A stretch of 64,000 nucleotides of DNA from Capronia americana (GCA_016110215.1 JADWQD010000003.1:2728001-2792000); one strand, 5' to 3'. Shown: positions 44,196-55,777, numbered from the stretch's first letter. Numbers and translations: made by a program. The notes: generated by a model from the letters alone, not told the origin.

Positions 44196-46967
44196 ATGGA
44201 CTATCACAACGGTATTGCATCTGTTGGACATTCATACGACTACTCTTTCGACCGCTCCTTGCCCTCTGAGCCGGACACCAGTCTTCCGCAGGCCAGCTTC
44301 GCGCACCTCTCAACGCTGTCGTCGCTCCCCGAGACGCCCTCGGAATCAGTCCAGGTTATCTCTTCGCTGATCGATTCCTTAAGCAAAATATCTGCCTCGA
44401 CCTATGTCAGACAAGACCCCGCCACGGAGACAAATATCCACGTCTCCACAGACGAATACACTCGCTCCCCCTCCACCGAACCGCCCGATGCGGATGATCT
44501 GGATAGGGAGCAGAACGATCCCCCTGTCGCCGATGAAAGCAGCGAGGGAGAGGCCGCCGCTCCGCCGGTGATCAAATACGCAAGAAGACCGCCGCCATTG
44601 TCTAAGCGGTCGAGTCGTTCATTTATCCGCTCTCTGAGCATGTCGTCACAGCCTGCTCTGGCAGCTCGAGAGTCTATACAAAGCCTTAAGTCGCGTGCCG
44701 AGTCGGACAGTGTGGGACTCCCAAGCATTGAAAGACGGAATCGCTCGAGTGCCAGCTCTACTTTCTCTTTTGTCAGTGGCTTGAGCACCACTCTGAAAAG
44801 GCAGACAGCCGAGTCTGTCTACGATATGGCAACAAGTCGACCCGCCCCTCCAAGGCGTGTTTCGTCAGACCGGCGGCGGAAGACCGAATCACTCTACAGC
44901 ATGGAACAGGAGAAAGAGAACAAATGGCCGACTCGCTCTCCGTCGGTGGATGGCTATTCAAGCAGCAATACCCATCTCGACCAAGGCCTGGCCGACAGTC
45001 CAACTGTCGCTGCTTTGCGACTGAGTAGGGGCGACCTGGGGTCTCACATGATTCCATCGCGGCGATCATCCCTGCGACACAGCGTTACAGGGATCTCAGA
45101 TGGGTCCCAAGACCAGCACAACAGATATTCCTTCTCTGGTCGTGACCTGAAAGAACTCAACATCGATGCCGAGCTTATCGAAGGGGACAATTCGACCGTG
45201 AGACGGATCCGGGAACTTCAGGAAGCTCGGGAGAAGAGACAGAAGGAGTGGCGACATGAAGCACGCAAATCCGAACGTGCCTCAAAACGACATACGATTG
45301 CCACGCCAAAGCTTTCTTCGCAACGATCGAGTCCATATCAGAGCTCGAGGCTTTCTGTCACAGAGGTGGTCGTCGAGTCGCCCGAGGTCGAGAGCCCGCT
45401 CGACTTGTCTGCGACCGTCACTCCATCCGATTTGGCTGATATGCCCGCTTTTGTGACGGAGCCTCCAGAGGAACCGCAGAGTTTGCCTGTTCCTGCTAGG
45501 CCTGCCACGTCCAATCCACCGAGCGCAGCTCCGTCCCGGGGCAACAGCACGTATCGGAATTCGGGCGCGCACGCCAAAAGGAATTCTGCCGGGTTTACGG
45601 TCAGGCAGGACCCGGCTTTGACAGAGATGAAGTCCATAACTGAAGAAGTTGAGGCGTTCCTCGGGGCGCCACGTTTTACGCAAAAGATTCGGCACCCTCG
45701 TACTGGTCGAACGATCGCCTTCTCCGAGGCTGGAGACCCCAATGGGTTCGTCGTTTTGTGCTGTGTGGGAATGGGCTTGACCCGATACCTCACCGCCTTC
45801 TACGACGAACTTGCCAGAACTCTACGCCTGAGGCTGATCACTCCGGACAGACCTGGAGTAGGTGCAAGCTCGCCGCTGCCAGAGTCTCAATGCACACCAT
45901 TGAACTGGGTGGATGATGTGGCCGTCCTCTGCAACTCGCTTGAGATCACCAGATTTTCTCTGCTTGCACACTCTGCTGGTGTAATCTATGCTCTGGCGAC
46001 CGCTCTGAAGATGCCTCAGTACGTACGCGGGCGCATTCATCTGCTGGCACCTTGGATACCACCGTCGCAGATGCCAAAAGGCGCCGCCATAGGACCAGAT
46101 TCCCAACCTATCGCTAATTTACCTTTCTCACACAAAATCCTCAGTGTCCTACCGGCGCAAATACTCAAAGTCGCCAATTCGAGGTTCTTGACCGCAACTA
46201 GCGCGTCTGTGGACACAAAACCATTGAAGTCTAAAAAGAACAAGCAAATGCAGATAGAGAGCCTGGAGGTGCATTTGGGTTATCCCGTCCACGATCTGAA
46301 CGAGGATAGCCCGTTCCGAGACAAAATTCCTGAATTTGAGCCGGAACGACCGTCGACGGGGACGCCGAACAGAGCACGCGGTATGTCCTGTTATCAAGCC
46401 AATAACGAATCGCTTGGAATACAGGGAACGCCTGTGACAAGTCCGCGGCAGGCCCTTTCCGCAAAGTCACCGCCCATGGCCTCTCGGCCAATGTCTCCCC
46501 GGTTGAGCCCAGAGGCACGTCAAGCACTCTACAATCAAACCCTCACCCACCGTATCTGGACCTTAGCCACTCAAAATGCAAATCCTGCCACTGACTTGGT
46601 CGTCTGTCTCGAACGTCGTCGAGCAATTGGGTTTCGATATCCTGAAGTGACCAGATCAGTCGTGATCCATCACGGCGCCAAGGATACGCGCGTACCGCTG
46701 GACAACGTGCGGTGGTTGCACAGCGTCATGAAGCGATGCGAGTTAAGAGTCCTCGACGATGAGGGGCACGGTCTCATGGCGAGCGCTTCAGCGATGGCGA
46801 CCGTCCTTAGCGAGATTGCTAAGGAGTGGGAAGAATGGGAGAAGATCGCACAGAACAAAGAGAGAAGGAAGAGAAGTGATGCTGCATCTGCATTCTCGAG
46901 AGGGAGGTCATTCCATAGTAGATTTGTGGATGCCTCGTACCGGGAAGCTGCATCTCGTGATTCATGA
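44196..46967 (+). CDS. Large alpha/beta-hydrolase-fold protein with disordered N-terminus
   Basis: Intronless 923-residue protein. The first 490 residues are disordered, rich in Ser, Pro and Arg, with a short coiled segment (RRIRELQEAREKRQKEWRHEARK). The alpha/beta hydrolase domain follows: IAFSEAGDPNGFVVLCCVGMG (oxyanion strand region), LITPDRPGVGAS, then nucleophile elbow LLAHSAG with Ser593, acid Asp830 in HHGAKDTRVPL, and His858 in DDEGHGL. The full triad is present, so an active serine hydrolase is expected. A Ser/Pro insertion of about 130 residues splits the cap region. Substrate is unknown. A GTATGT...CAG pair at 46381-46424 looks like an intron but its 44-bp removal would break the conserved frame, so it is not taken. 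No signal peptide is seen. Confidence 0.87.
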   Translation: MDYHNGIASVGHSYDYSFDRSLPSEPDTSLPQASFAHLSTLSSLPETPSESVQVISSLIDSLSKISASTYVRQDPATETNIHVSTDEYTRSPSTEPPDADDLDREQNDPPVADESSEGEAAAPPVIKYARRPPPLSKRSSRSFIRSLSMSSQPALAARESIQSLKSRAESDSVGLPSIERRNRSSASSTFSFVSGLSTTLKRQTAESVYDMATSRPAPPRRVSSDRRRKTESLYSMEQEKENKWPTRSPSVDGYSSSNTHLDQGLADSPTVAALRLSRGDLGSHMIPSRRSSLRHSVTGISDGSQDQHNRYSFSGRDLKELNIDAELIEGDNSTVRRIRELQEAREKRQKEWRHEARKSERASKRHTIATPKLSSQRSSPYQSSRLSVTEVVVESPEVESPLDLSATVTPSDLADMPAFVTEPPEEPQSLPVPARPATSNPPSAAPSRGNSTYRNSGAHAKRNSAGFTVRQDPALTEMKSITEEVEAFLGAPRFTQKIRHPRTGRTIAFSEAGDPNGFVVLCCVGMGLTRYLTAFYDELARTLRLRLITPDRPGVGASSPLPESQCTPLNWVDDVAVLCNSLEITRFSLLAHSAGVIYALATALKMPQYVRGRIHLLAPWIPPSQMPKGAAIGPDSQPIANLPFSHKILSVLPAQILKVANSRFLTATSASVDTKPLKSKKNKQMQIESLEVHLGYPVHDLNEDSPFRDKIPEFEPERPSTGTPNRARGMSCYQANNESLGIQGTPVTSPRQALSAKSPPMASRPMSPRLSPEARQALYNQTLTHRIWTLATQNANPATDLVVCLERRRAIGFRYPEVTRSVVIHHGAKDTRVPLDNVRWLHSVMKRCELRVLDDEGHGLMASASAMATVLSEIAKEWEEWEKIAQNKERRKRSDAASAFSRGRSFHSRFVDASYREAASRDS

Positions 46968-47841
46968 GGAGTGGAGCCGTCAAGAGTAGACGCAGGATGT
47001 GATGCTCAGGGCTTCGATGATGTTGGATAGGCTCGTGGCCATATCTATCTCATACAGTTCGAGGCCGCCTTGGGAACGCATAACGAGTAGTGGATTTGTA
47101 TATATACTCCTGGGCTAGCATAATAGCCCCTCGGAATAAATAATAATGTTGTAATCCAGTTTCTTTTTAGCTTTTCGGGCTGGATAGAAGTTTGCATGCT
47201 TGGACTCTGCACCGCCAGGAGGCAAGACTGAGAATGCAGGACGTTTTCTGGGCCCTTCGGATGTGGCCTGACCCGCCTCGTCACCGGTTGAACAACAAAG
47301 ATGGGGCGATGGGCTGGCGGGCGGCCCGGTTCGCGAGATAGCTGTTGAAAAAGCAATGGCATCTATAGCCCGAAATGGGCATTCAAGAAATCATGACTGT
47401 AGGAACTCGTAATTTCAAATGCAGCCGCGAAGTTCAGTCCTGGAGAAGGGCTGAACTAGCGACTTGATGGGGGATGAAGGAAGGAAGATACATAGCACGT
47501 GTTGTGACACCATCCCTCTCAAGTCAGGAAAGCATGGACTACCACGTTTCCCATCAGCAAGCACATTGTCGCTCTCAAAGAATCCACAACCCGAACAGCT
47601 GCCCATGTGCTTGTAGCCGAACGGTCGAACTTTATCCATCCCTCTTTCGCTCGGTCGTTCCACTCCGCACGAAGAATCTCGCGCAAACCCCACAGACTCT
47701 CGCACCCGCGAACGACGAGCGTTTCCACAGTGAAGTCTCGCTTGTTGAAAAGCGCCTGCACCTCACACAAATGCTCAACATCAGCCTTGCATATCTGCTT
47801 CCTGTCGAGCTACTCCTCAAACACCGCTTATAGCCCGCACG
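46968..47841. other. Intergenic, 0.9 kb
   Basis: Between the hydrolase and SUZ-domain genes. A minus-strand frame at 47415-47705 is unsupported. It holds the SUZ gene promoter. Confidence 0.4.
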
Positions 47842-48916
47842 ATGAGCAAGGTACCCGACGCCTGGGAGGATGAATGGTCTGCTGCCGCCGACGACGTATG
47901 TGACTTCCTCTTCTTGGAATCAGTCCTCTCAAAGTGACTTGACTGACTCGTGCAGGGAAACCTCGCTCCGACGGAGTCTGCGGAACCAAAGAAAGTCTCC
48001 TCCAAAGTAACCAAGGCCCAGCGAAGGGCGCAGCAGGCTGAGTTCAATCGTCAACTTTGGGCCGAGGCGTACGTGGCTCTCCCGAGCGTTGTTTCCGTCT
48101 TGATCTGTGCGGCTAACACAAAGCTATGCTTTATATAGTGAGGGCCCGAAAGAGGCCAATTACTTTCTCGAGTCTCGGAATGTCGTCCCCCTCCGGTCCG
48201 AGTACAAGTCACCGCCAGTCCTATTGTCGAGAAAGGGTCCGAGGAGCCAGCCCCGGTCAGCTCGTCCGCCTACTGCCGGCATCCGGGACTTGCACCTGAG
48301 CGACGACAAAAACACTCCCGGCCAAGAGTCTTCCGAGGACGAAGACGATATCAAGGCCCACGAACCCACCCTTGCCGAACGACAGGCACAGGCTGCTAAG
48401 GAGCGAGAAGAGAAACAGAAGAGATATGAAGAGCGCAGGAAAGAGTTGTTCGGGCCCTCGACCGCCAGCGCCACGTCTGCGTCCCAACAACCAGGCAATC
48501 ATAATCGATCAGGGAAATCCAGCCCGGCGAGCCTGACACCGCCCGGTTCGAGGTCGGCTACACCGAATCGTGGTCGAGGAACCAGGGGTGGACGTCGTGG
48601 GGGAACTGCGGGGGATCACAGCGCAAGTTCTCGAAATCAGTCACGAGGCGATGCTCAGCAACGTGAACTATACGATCCTTCCTATGGCCCGAAACCGGAT
48701 TCAACTTACGCTCAGCGCCGAGAGCGAGATAGTCATGCTTTAGGGCTCCTACAGCAACCTGTCAGGGCACCAAAAGGACCCGATGGTAGTGGTCGAGGAG
48801 GGTTTGGTTTCGCCAGGACACCCAAGCTGGTGCAAGCCCCGACGCATAATAGCGGAAATCTAGACAAGGTCAACACAGAGGCTTCCATTCCCGACGGAAC
48901 GCGCGTGATATCCTGA
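47842..48916 (+). CDS. SUZ-domain protein (SZRD1-like)
   Basis: Three exons (47842-47895, 47956-48068, 48139-48916; introns 60 and 70 bp) give 314 residues. The N-terminus MSKVPDAWEDEWSAAADD is the acidic-aromatic start typical of this small family. Next come KVTKAQRRAQQAEFNRQLWAEAEGPKEANYFLESR and a SUZ motif with the KRYEERRKELFG helix, a predicted RNA-binding segment. An RGG-like low-complexity tract follows (RGRGTRGGRRGG), then DPSYGPKPDS and a Gly/Arg-rich end. Features suggest RNA association, nuclear or cytoplasmic. No enzymatic domain. The second intron leaves a split codon (GC/T) that keeps the frame. Confidence 0.8.
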
Positions 48917-50715
48917 GCATCTGAGTCGACGCCGCTGTCCGGACGCCCGCAGACGCCCTTGATACGGCTCTCCCCACGACGTCTAGTTGCCCAGAATATC
49001 GCCCTGAACGGACGTAATCCTGGCCTACAAGCTTCACGCAATACTCGCATTAGGCGTGGGGGACTATCCGGGCCTGCCCGCAGTATTCTGATGGCGTCGA
49101 CCGTCGCAGGCCACGGTGATTCCAAGGGAATGAGTGATCAGCGTCAGCCTCATGAAATGCAATCGAAGCATCTGCCTCCGGAAACAATCGGTAAAGGGCA
49201 TCTCGACTGGAACAGCTAACACGGGCTGGAGCGCCTGCCAGTATTTTGGCGGTAGCATCACGCCAATACTAATTCTCAAAGACCTAAAATCTTGCCGTTC
49301 CCGGTACGACTACAAGTCTGTTTCAGTCTTGTAGTCTACCCTGCTCCGACCCCCAACCGTCTCTGCAGCAATGGCAAAGCCCTGGAGCGCCATACCAAAT
49401 TAGGGTAGCTGCAAATACCGCTTTGCCTTCGACCAGGCGCACAGATATGGCTCAATGCTACGGTGCTCTTTAGTTGACGGCAACACTCTGTCCAAGACGC
49501 GAGCACGAATGAATAAGTTATGCAGGTCCATGTGAAGCCGGAAAAGAGAGCCTCAGGGCCTGCCTGTCTTACGCGCTCACGACTGTGAGGCACAGAAAAG
49601 GCTGTTGACGTTGAGCAAGAGGAATACAATGAGTCGGTACATCTGCAACCATGCCTCGGCGAATCCTGGGCCAGCGAGGGAGCTTCCATCACCTCCGCTG
49701 AAGACCGATTCTGGCACGAGGCCTTCATGGCATGGTCAGCTCAAGCGTCTCAGCAATTGTCTGTCACAGTGCCGATCTTAGCCGAGTGACTCTGCCAAAG
49801 TCTTGCCTTTTCAAACACAAGACATGATCCCTTGCTCCGTTCCTTCCGAAGTGGGCCACCCTGTTTGAGATCCAGCTCCAGCAGTGGGTGCGTGGGAGAA
49901 AGGTGCTAAGCTCGGCACAAATCGTCCAATCCCGCTTGATTCAGTACAAGCCTTAAGGTTAATCAGGTCTCCTGGTAAGCCTATCGCAATCGGCACGTCG
50001 GAACACTGGACCGTCTTCATCAGACATTCGGTGCGGTCCGACTGTACTTCCTTCCTCTCAAATAGGTCTAGGTGTGTGACACAAAGCTCAGGGCAAGTCG
50101 GGCCGCAAAAGGTGTACTACGTGAAAACTACGGGGTCTCTGCCCGATATGGCCACATTTCACATGCTTGAAGCGGAGACCACACTTAAGACGTCGAGGAT
50201 TCATTCACGGTGGCAGAAGCAATTCTGACCACAGAGGCTCACGATTGGGAGCAAGCTCATGATCATTTGTTCAGGGTGGGATGTAAGGAAGATCAACACC
50301 TGATCTAGGCGTGACCTGGCTTCAGAGCCGGTGAATCAACGAACAGATGCTGCAGCCTTCGCCCCAGGGCGGGCCAGACGACGTGGCATGCCTGCAGTCT
50401 CGCCGCTTGAGCTCGGCCTGCAATGACTGCACTATGCGCAGGATTAAGCGACTGTCAAGACCTATCAGCAGACCAGATCCCCCGTCCTGTGATGGGTCCT
50501 ATGGTCATCTCCACGCTTCCTCAGCCGTGAGACCAGTCTGGATTTGCTGGAAATGCGATCAACTCCGCTCAGAGGGCTTCCAAGATGGATAGAAACCAAA
50601 CTCTGTCCACAACGAGGTGCGTTTACACGAAGCCATTTGCAAACTGGGTCACACGACGGGATCCCAGAGGTCGGCAGCCTGAAGGTTACACCCCACGACA
50701 GCAATCACTCAGAGC
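48917..50715. other. Intergenic, 1.8 kb, no supported gene
   Basis: Spacer upstream of the metallothionein-like gene. Short frames on both strands lack family features. Confidence 0.4.
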
Positions 50716-50723
50716 TATATAAG
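50716..50723 (+). promoter_or_regulatory. TATA box of metallothionein-like gene
   Basis: TATATAAG lies 135 bp before the start codon and is followed by an A/C-rich, G-poor leader ending CTCACA before ATG. That combination is typical of strongly expressed, inducible fungal genes. Confidence 0.65.
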
Positions 50724-50857
50724 CAGTGCCCTTCCTGTTCTCGGTGTTGAAATCATATTCCACAACAAACCTGTCATCTCACCACCAGCCTCAACTCATC
50801 CTTCCCAAACACTCAGCAAACAACCCTCAAACAAATCAAACCTCCAATCCTCTCACA

Positions 50858-50980
50858 ATGGAGCCTCACTGCAGCACCTGTGGCCACGGCCCTTCTGGAT
50901 GCAGCGGTTGCACTTGCTGCACGGTCAGTACCCCAACAGCATGCCATCTCGTCCACTGACATGGAGATATGCAGCACTAA
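50858..50980 (+). CDS. Metallothionein-like Cys-rich peptide
   Basis: Proposed exons 50858-50923 and 50975-50980, with a 51-bp intron (donor GTCAGT, CTGAC branch site, acceptor GCAG), encode 23 residues: six Cys at 5, 8, 15, 18, 20 and 21 (CX2CX6CX2CXCC) and His at 4, 10 and 23. Size, Cys spacing and Gly/Ser spacers resemble fungal copper metallothioneins of 22-28 residues, which are cytosolic metal buffers. The last exon would encode only one residue plus the stop. If the intron is retained the peptide has 33 residues and gains one Cys. Support: a good TATA box and A/C-rich leader. A ZIP metal transporter lies 3.5 kb away. Too short for confident homology. Confidence 0.6.
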
Positions 50981-51954
50981 GAAGCAAGCAATTCTTGATA
51001 GGGGGTCAGAGACTGTCGATGGGGGGATATGAAACATCAAATGAGTCCTGAGCGCAAGGAGAGTTGCCGAAGCAGCGGGATGCTGGCCAGCTATCCAGAG
51101 AATCCAATGTCATCTTGCAAAGTGTCAATCAAACTGCAAGAGGGAAGAAACCCTAGTTAGCTGTTAGCCTGGCCGTCAGACCTACCGACACTCATTTACG
51201 TCGTTGAATCCTGCCTGTTCTGTGGCCGCTCTCACCGGTGCTTTTGTTTTCCCGTCAACCGCCACAATCGACCTGGGTACCTCAGTGGTGCTGTCTTGTC
51301 GCTGTGTTAGGTCTCGCTGCTCACCTGCATGCACCCATTGCCCTTTGTCTGGCAGTCGCGAAATGTCCACCCTTCCTGCAAACCGGGCAAAGTCCTGCGC
51401 AATGCACTCCTCTCGCTATACGTTACGCACCCACGTGCGTAAGTACTCGAGATCGCTTTCCCCCCTTCTTCCCATCATGCGCACCAAGTTCGGCTTCTTC
51501 CTTGGCCCTTCTTCGATGACTTGGACTTTGGCGTCCCGAGATCCCGTGCGTCGCACCGCACCGCACCGTTCAAAAGTGTATGTTCCCATCGCCATCGCCA
51601 TCGCCATAGGGTAGCAGTCCCTTCTCTTGCCAGCGCGCGCACCTCATCATTGCGGTATCATTCCCTCTCAGCCTAGCCGAGGCCAGACTTCCATGCAACT
51701 GGGTGGGAAGCGGGAAGCGGGAGCGGTGGATGTGCTCAATGTGAAGAAGAAGCCTTGGATGCCGGTAAGAGTAGAGCAGATGGGGATGTTTCGGTGCAGA
51801 CTGCGCACTGCGCGGGCGGGAGACTCGTGTGTATGTGTGTGTGACAACTGTCTTTCGAGGGTCGTTGGGGACTTTTGAAGGATGGTCCGTCGTCCCTGTA
51901 ATGACAGTGGGCGGGCGAGCGAGGCGTGGCGAGGCGAGGCGGTCCACGACGCCA

Positions 51955-51985
51955 GGTCAGGTCAGATCAGATCAGATCAGATCAG
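51955..51985. repeat. TCAGA/GATCA pentanucleotide repeat
   Basis: About six consecutive near-perfect pentamers (GTCAG then AGATC units). Confidence 0.85.
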
Positions 51986-52036
51986 TCTGGGCCGCGTGAA
52001 CAGATTCGAGTCTCTTTTTCTCACCTGACTCTTGAT

Positions 52037-52085
52037 CTGACTCTGACTCTGACTCTCGACTCTCGACTCTCGACTCTCGAGTCTG
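52037..52085. repeat. GACTCT / GACTCTC repeat
   Basis: Three hexamer-like GACTCT units change into four GACTCTC heptamers ending in a CTCGAG. Confidence 0.85.
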
Positions 52086-52137
52086 AGCGATTCGTCAACC
52101 TCATGCACGTATCCCATGGAAAACTCGGCGGCGGCGA

Positions 52138-52165
52138 CTCCTCCTCCTCCTCCTCCTCCTCCTCG
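52138..52165. repeat. (CTC)n trinucleotide repeat
   Basis: About nine CTC units, giving poly-Ser or poly-Pro in spurious open frames. Confidence 0.9.
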
Positions 52166-52361
52166 ACGAATGCTCGCCGCCTCATTGTTATACGTTCGTG
52201 GCACGTTTAACGCCCGAGGAAGGAATGGGGATTTCGTTGGGGGGAAGGTCCCTCCGGTCTCGCCAGTCTGCTTCTGGGCGCCTGCGCTTGAGGTACTGCA
52301 TTGTGAGATTGTGAGTCTGAAATCGTTGTTAGTACTCCTGGTGCTGGTGGCTGGGCTGCGT

Positions 52362-52363
52362 GG

Positions 52364-52395
<32 letters not shown>

Positions 52396-52409
52396 CTGTG
52401 TGTGTGTGC
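52362..52409. repeat. (GA)n then (GT)n compound microsatellite
   Basis: GAGAGA tract with one GATA interruption running into TGTGTGTGTG. Confidence 0.9.
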
Positions 52410-53637
52410 CTTTGTGCCTGTGTGCGTACCAGAGTGTGAGAGAATGAGTGAGTGAGAGTGCGTGTGTATGCGTTTGACAAGGGGGGTATACACGAGTATG
52501 ACTTAACAGTTCCTGGGGTTCAGGTGCGCTGGCTCTTTCATTCCTTCCATGTTGTACCTGGGCTGTATCCTTTCGAGACATGGCCTTTAGGTGTGTATGG
52601 CCCGTCCCTTGTTCATGGACTCGGGGGTGGTCTCAGAACTCGAGAAAGAATAGGGCTCGACAGGTCAGGCCTCAGCGGCATGCAACTGGTCGAGACTGCT
52701 CGTCGGTCGTCGGTCGTCTGTTGCTAGGTTCTTCGTGCTAGGTCTGATATGGTTGTCGTCTTCTGGTCGCAGGCGCGGGAGCCATACCCGAGAATCGCAT
52801 CTGGGTGAAGCTGAGGGCTGGAGCTTGGCCAGGTATCCCATTCTCTGGGCTTGGAGGCATCTTTCCGCCGGCTTACGAGAAAGCCATTGCCGGTACCACC
52901 GCTGAAGGAGATGGTGTGGCTCGTCGGGGTGAAAGCAGGGCATCTCGTCAAGGTGATAACCAAGGCACACCCCGTCGTGGGCTCTTCATCTCTTTGCTTC
53001 CTCCCTTGCGGTCTACCGGGTATATTCAGGTCTTGATACCCTCCAGGAATGCTGCACCACGGCGCCGCATCCCTAGGATGGTCTCTCCCTGTATGTGTGG
53101 GAGTCTCATGACAAGTTAACTCCTCGGCTCAGGTCGTTTGTGCGTGGGCCCACCGAGATCATCGAAGCTGTTTGCTTCCGCTCTGCCCCTGAAATATCGG
53201 GACACAACAGGACAGATCAAGCACAGTTCTAGCCTCAAGGCTATTGTTGCATCAAAGCCGTGGACTTGGGTGGTTTGAGGAGAGTTCGACAAACGACGAG
53301 GAGCGCGTGACTAGGGCTTGCGTTCGTTCGTGTCGTCCACGAAGATGATCCCTCAAGGACGTGGCGCGTCTGGCGGACGACCCGGTCATCCTGCTGGATG
53401 GAAGGCCGCATGCAGTGACTGAGTGGCCGGTCTTGTCGCTGTGCAAGGATCCCTGCTGGGTTCGTCAAAGGTTACGTTGGCAGGGGAACGAACACCGGTT
53501 GTTCTCTCCTCTCCCAGTAGCTTACTCTATATTCCCCTGGAGAAGACATGCTCTCCCCCAGTGCAGCCCTACCCATGACCCTCATCTACGAGGGCCTGTG
53601 AACATCCTCTGAGAGAGGTCACGGATATGTGTCCCTG

Positions 53638-53690
53638 TGAGGGAGAGAGGGGGAGGGAAGAAGGGAGAGAGGGAGAGAGGAACGAGGGCC
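53638..53690 (+). repeat. Purine-only GAGGGA tract
   Basis: About 50 bases of G and A on the plus strand, a polypurine mirror-like tract that could adopt triplex DNA. Function is not inferred. Confidence 0.8.
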
Positions 53691-54492
53691 GTCACATCCG
53701 GCACGAAGGTGCCGTGATCTCATGCATGACCCTGCCTTATGTACACATGTGGATGATGATCTCCTCCAGGAGGCGGCAGAGGGAGGGAGTGGATTTGAAC
53801 CTGTCTCGCCGGACCCCCAAAAGCAAAAGAGCCAGAAAAAAACCTCGACGAACAGAAGGGTCCTCACTTTTTCGCAAACGAGGGCGCGCACGGCCGCTTA
53901 TCTACAGAGCAGGTTCACCAGCTCATCAGCATCAGCGGCGTGGCCGAGGATGGACCTCCAGGACGTATTTCTACCATTGAGGAGCGTGACGGTCTCGTTG
54001 AGACTGCCTGTTTGGGATAGTGTGCTTAAGGTCCTCAATTTTGGAGGACACCCAGGACACCCCCCTCCCCCCCCTAGGAGGCGAAAGCCTCGCGAGGACG
54101 CCGGGACTAAGGTCCTTCAGTCCACATGGTTTGCCGAGCCCAAGTCTATAAGAAGATGTCTTGGAACATTGGGTCAGTACGAGGAGGTATGGAGTAAGGC
54201 TGCGACAGAAGAAGCAGGTCCAGGCAAATAGTTTGCAAGTCATACCTCATACATTGGTTCTTATATCATATCTCTTTGTCGTCGTCCCCTTGTCGACCCG
54301 TCCCTGTCCCTGTCTTTCTCGATCTCGGTCTCGCTCACTCACTCACTCACCCACTCGGACACACACACATTCCTTTGGCCGTGACCGTCTGCCCTGCCGC
54401 AATCTGCCACATAGCAAACCCTGCCTGCGGCAAAACCCTCGCCTCCTCCTTCTTCCCTTTCCTTTCTCGACCTTTGCAAAAGATCTCCCACC

Positions 54493-55777
54493 ATGTCCAC
54501 CAACGGCATAGGAAGCCCGGGCTTCAACGCCAGCAACGTCGACCTCACGACCGCGGACCCCCGCGACGTCATCTGCGCGCTCACCTTCTCCGGCAACGAA
54601 TACAATGGCAAACTGGGCGCACGCATCTCGGCCCTGTTCGTCATCCTCATCTGTTCCACGGTCGCCACCTTCTTCCCCGTGGTCGCGAAGCGGATGCCTC
54701 GCCTGCACATCCCGCTCTATGTGTACCTGTTTGCGCGCTATTTCGGGGCCGGCGTCATCGTGGCCACGGCGTTCATCCATCTGCTGGATCCGGCGTACGC
54801 GGAGATTGGTCCGGAAACCTGTGTCGGCATGTAAGTCTTCCTTTTCACCTTCTGGAAAAACAAAAGTTTGAGATGGCATCCGTCCTGGTCCTCCTCCTTG
54901 ATCTCCAAGTGCCCCCCCCGTCGAGTCCCGGTCATTATCTTTCCCATGCTAACAGCTGCGGCTCAGGACCGGCGCATGGGCCGACTATGCGTGGTGTCCG
55001 GCGATCGTGCTGGCCTCGGTCTTCATGGTGTTCCTCCTCGACTTTGGCGCCGAGCGGTACGTCGAGGTCAAGTACGGCATTGACAGTGACGTCGGCGACC
55101 TCGAGGACACCGTCACGGGACAAAAAACAAGCGGTGCAAGGCGTCCGTCTGCCATGCAAACCGACCGGGCAACGAGTATCGCCGAGTCGCGCCGCGAGCA
55201 CGAGGACCGCCGCCTTTCCACGGCCGCGGAAGAGAAGTTCAAGGAAGACTTCTCGGTCGAGGAGGGCGATTCGGAGGCCCGCAGGAATTCGTTCCGCCAG
55301 CAGATCGCCGCTTTCCTCATCCTCGAATTTGGAGTCATCTTCCACTCGGTCGTCATCGGCTTGAATCTCGGCGTCGCGGGGGATGAGTTCGACACACTCT
55401 ATCCCGTGCTGGTGTTCCATCAGTCGTTCGAGGGTCTCGGGATCGGCGCCAGGATGTCGGCCATCCCCTTCAAGCCGAGGAGTTGGCTTCCTTGGATTCT
55501 GTGCACAGCGTACGGATTGACGACGCCGCTTGCCATTGCCATCGGCCTCGGCGTGCGGACCACGTACAACCCGAACTCTTACACTGCGAACGTGGTCAGC
55601 GGCGTGCTGGATGCCACCTCGGCCGGCATCCTGATCTACACTGGACTCGTCGAACTGCTCGCCCGGGATTTCTTGTTCAACCCCATGAGGTCGAAGGACA
55701 ACAGGCGCTTGGCATTCATGGTCGTCTGTGTGTTGTTGGGTGCTGGACTGATGGCGCTGCTTGGAAAATGGGCGTGA
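54493..55777 (+). CDS. ZIP-family zinc/iron plasma-membrane transporter (ZRT-like)
   Basis: Two exons (54493-54830 and 54967-55777; 136-bp intron) give 382 residues with eight hydrophobic helices. Seen: ARISALFVILICSTVATFFPV (helix 1), YFGAGVIVATAFIHLLDPA (helix 3, metal-site His), EFGVIFHSVVIGLNLGV (helix 4, HSxxIG), and VFHQSFEGLGIGAR (helix 5, HQxFEG). The last two form the binuclear metal site. The C-terminus ends at the final helix, as usual. The cytosolic loop between helices 3 and 4 is long and acidic but lacks the usual His-rich stretch. Close to fungal Zrt1/Zrt2, which import zinc; low-zinc induction is typical of the family but not shown here. The leader is CT-rich with a CACTC repeat. 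Confidence 0.9.

Larger units (their letters stand above)
50981..54492. other. Gene-poor, microsatellite-rich region, 3.5 kb
   Basis: No gene is supported. The region holds at least five simple-sequence tracts, listed separately, plus CATCGC and CACTC repeats near 51590 and 54335. Open frames are generated by repeats or lack domains. Its last 200 bp, very C/T-rich, are probably the leader and promoter of the ZIP transporter. Confidence 0.5.

Noticed and set aside
46381..46424. 44-bp GTATGT...CAG intron in the alpha/beta hydrolase gene
   Set aside because: Removal shifts the frame and destroys the downstream catalytic Asp and His region.
51204..51947. Open frames on both strands in the microsatellite region
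   Set aside because: Driven by simple repeats; no domain or start context.
53770..53830. tRNA-like B box (GGTTCAAATCC on the minus strand)
   Set aside because: The T-stem does not pair and no acceptor or anticodon arm could be formed.
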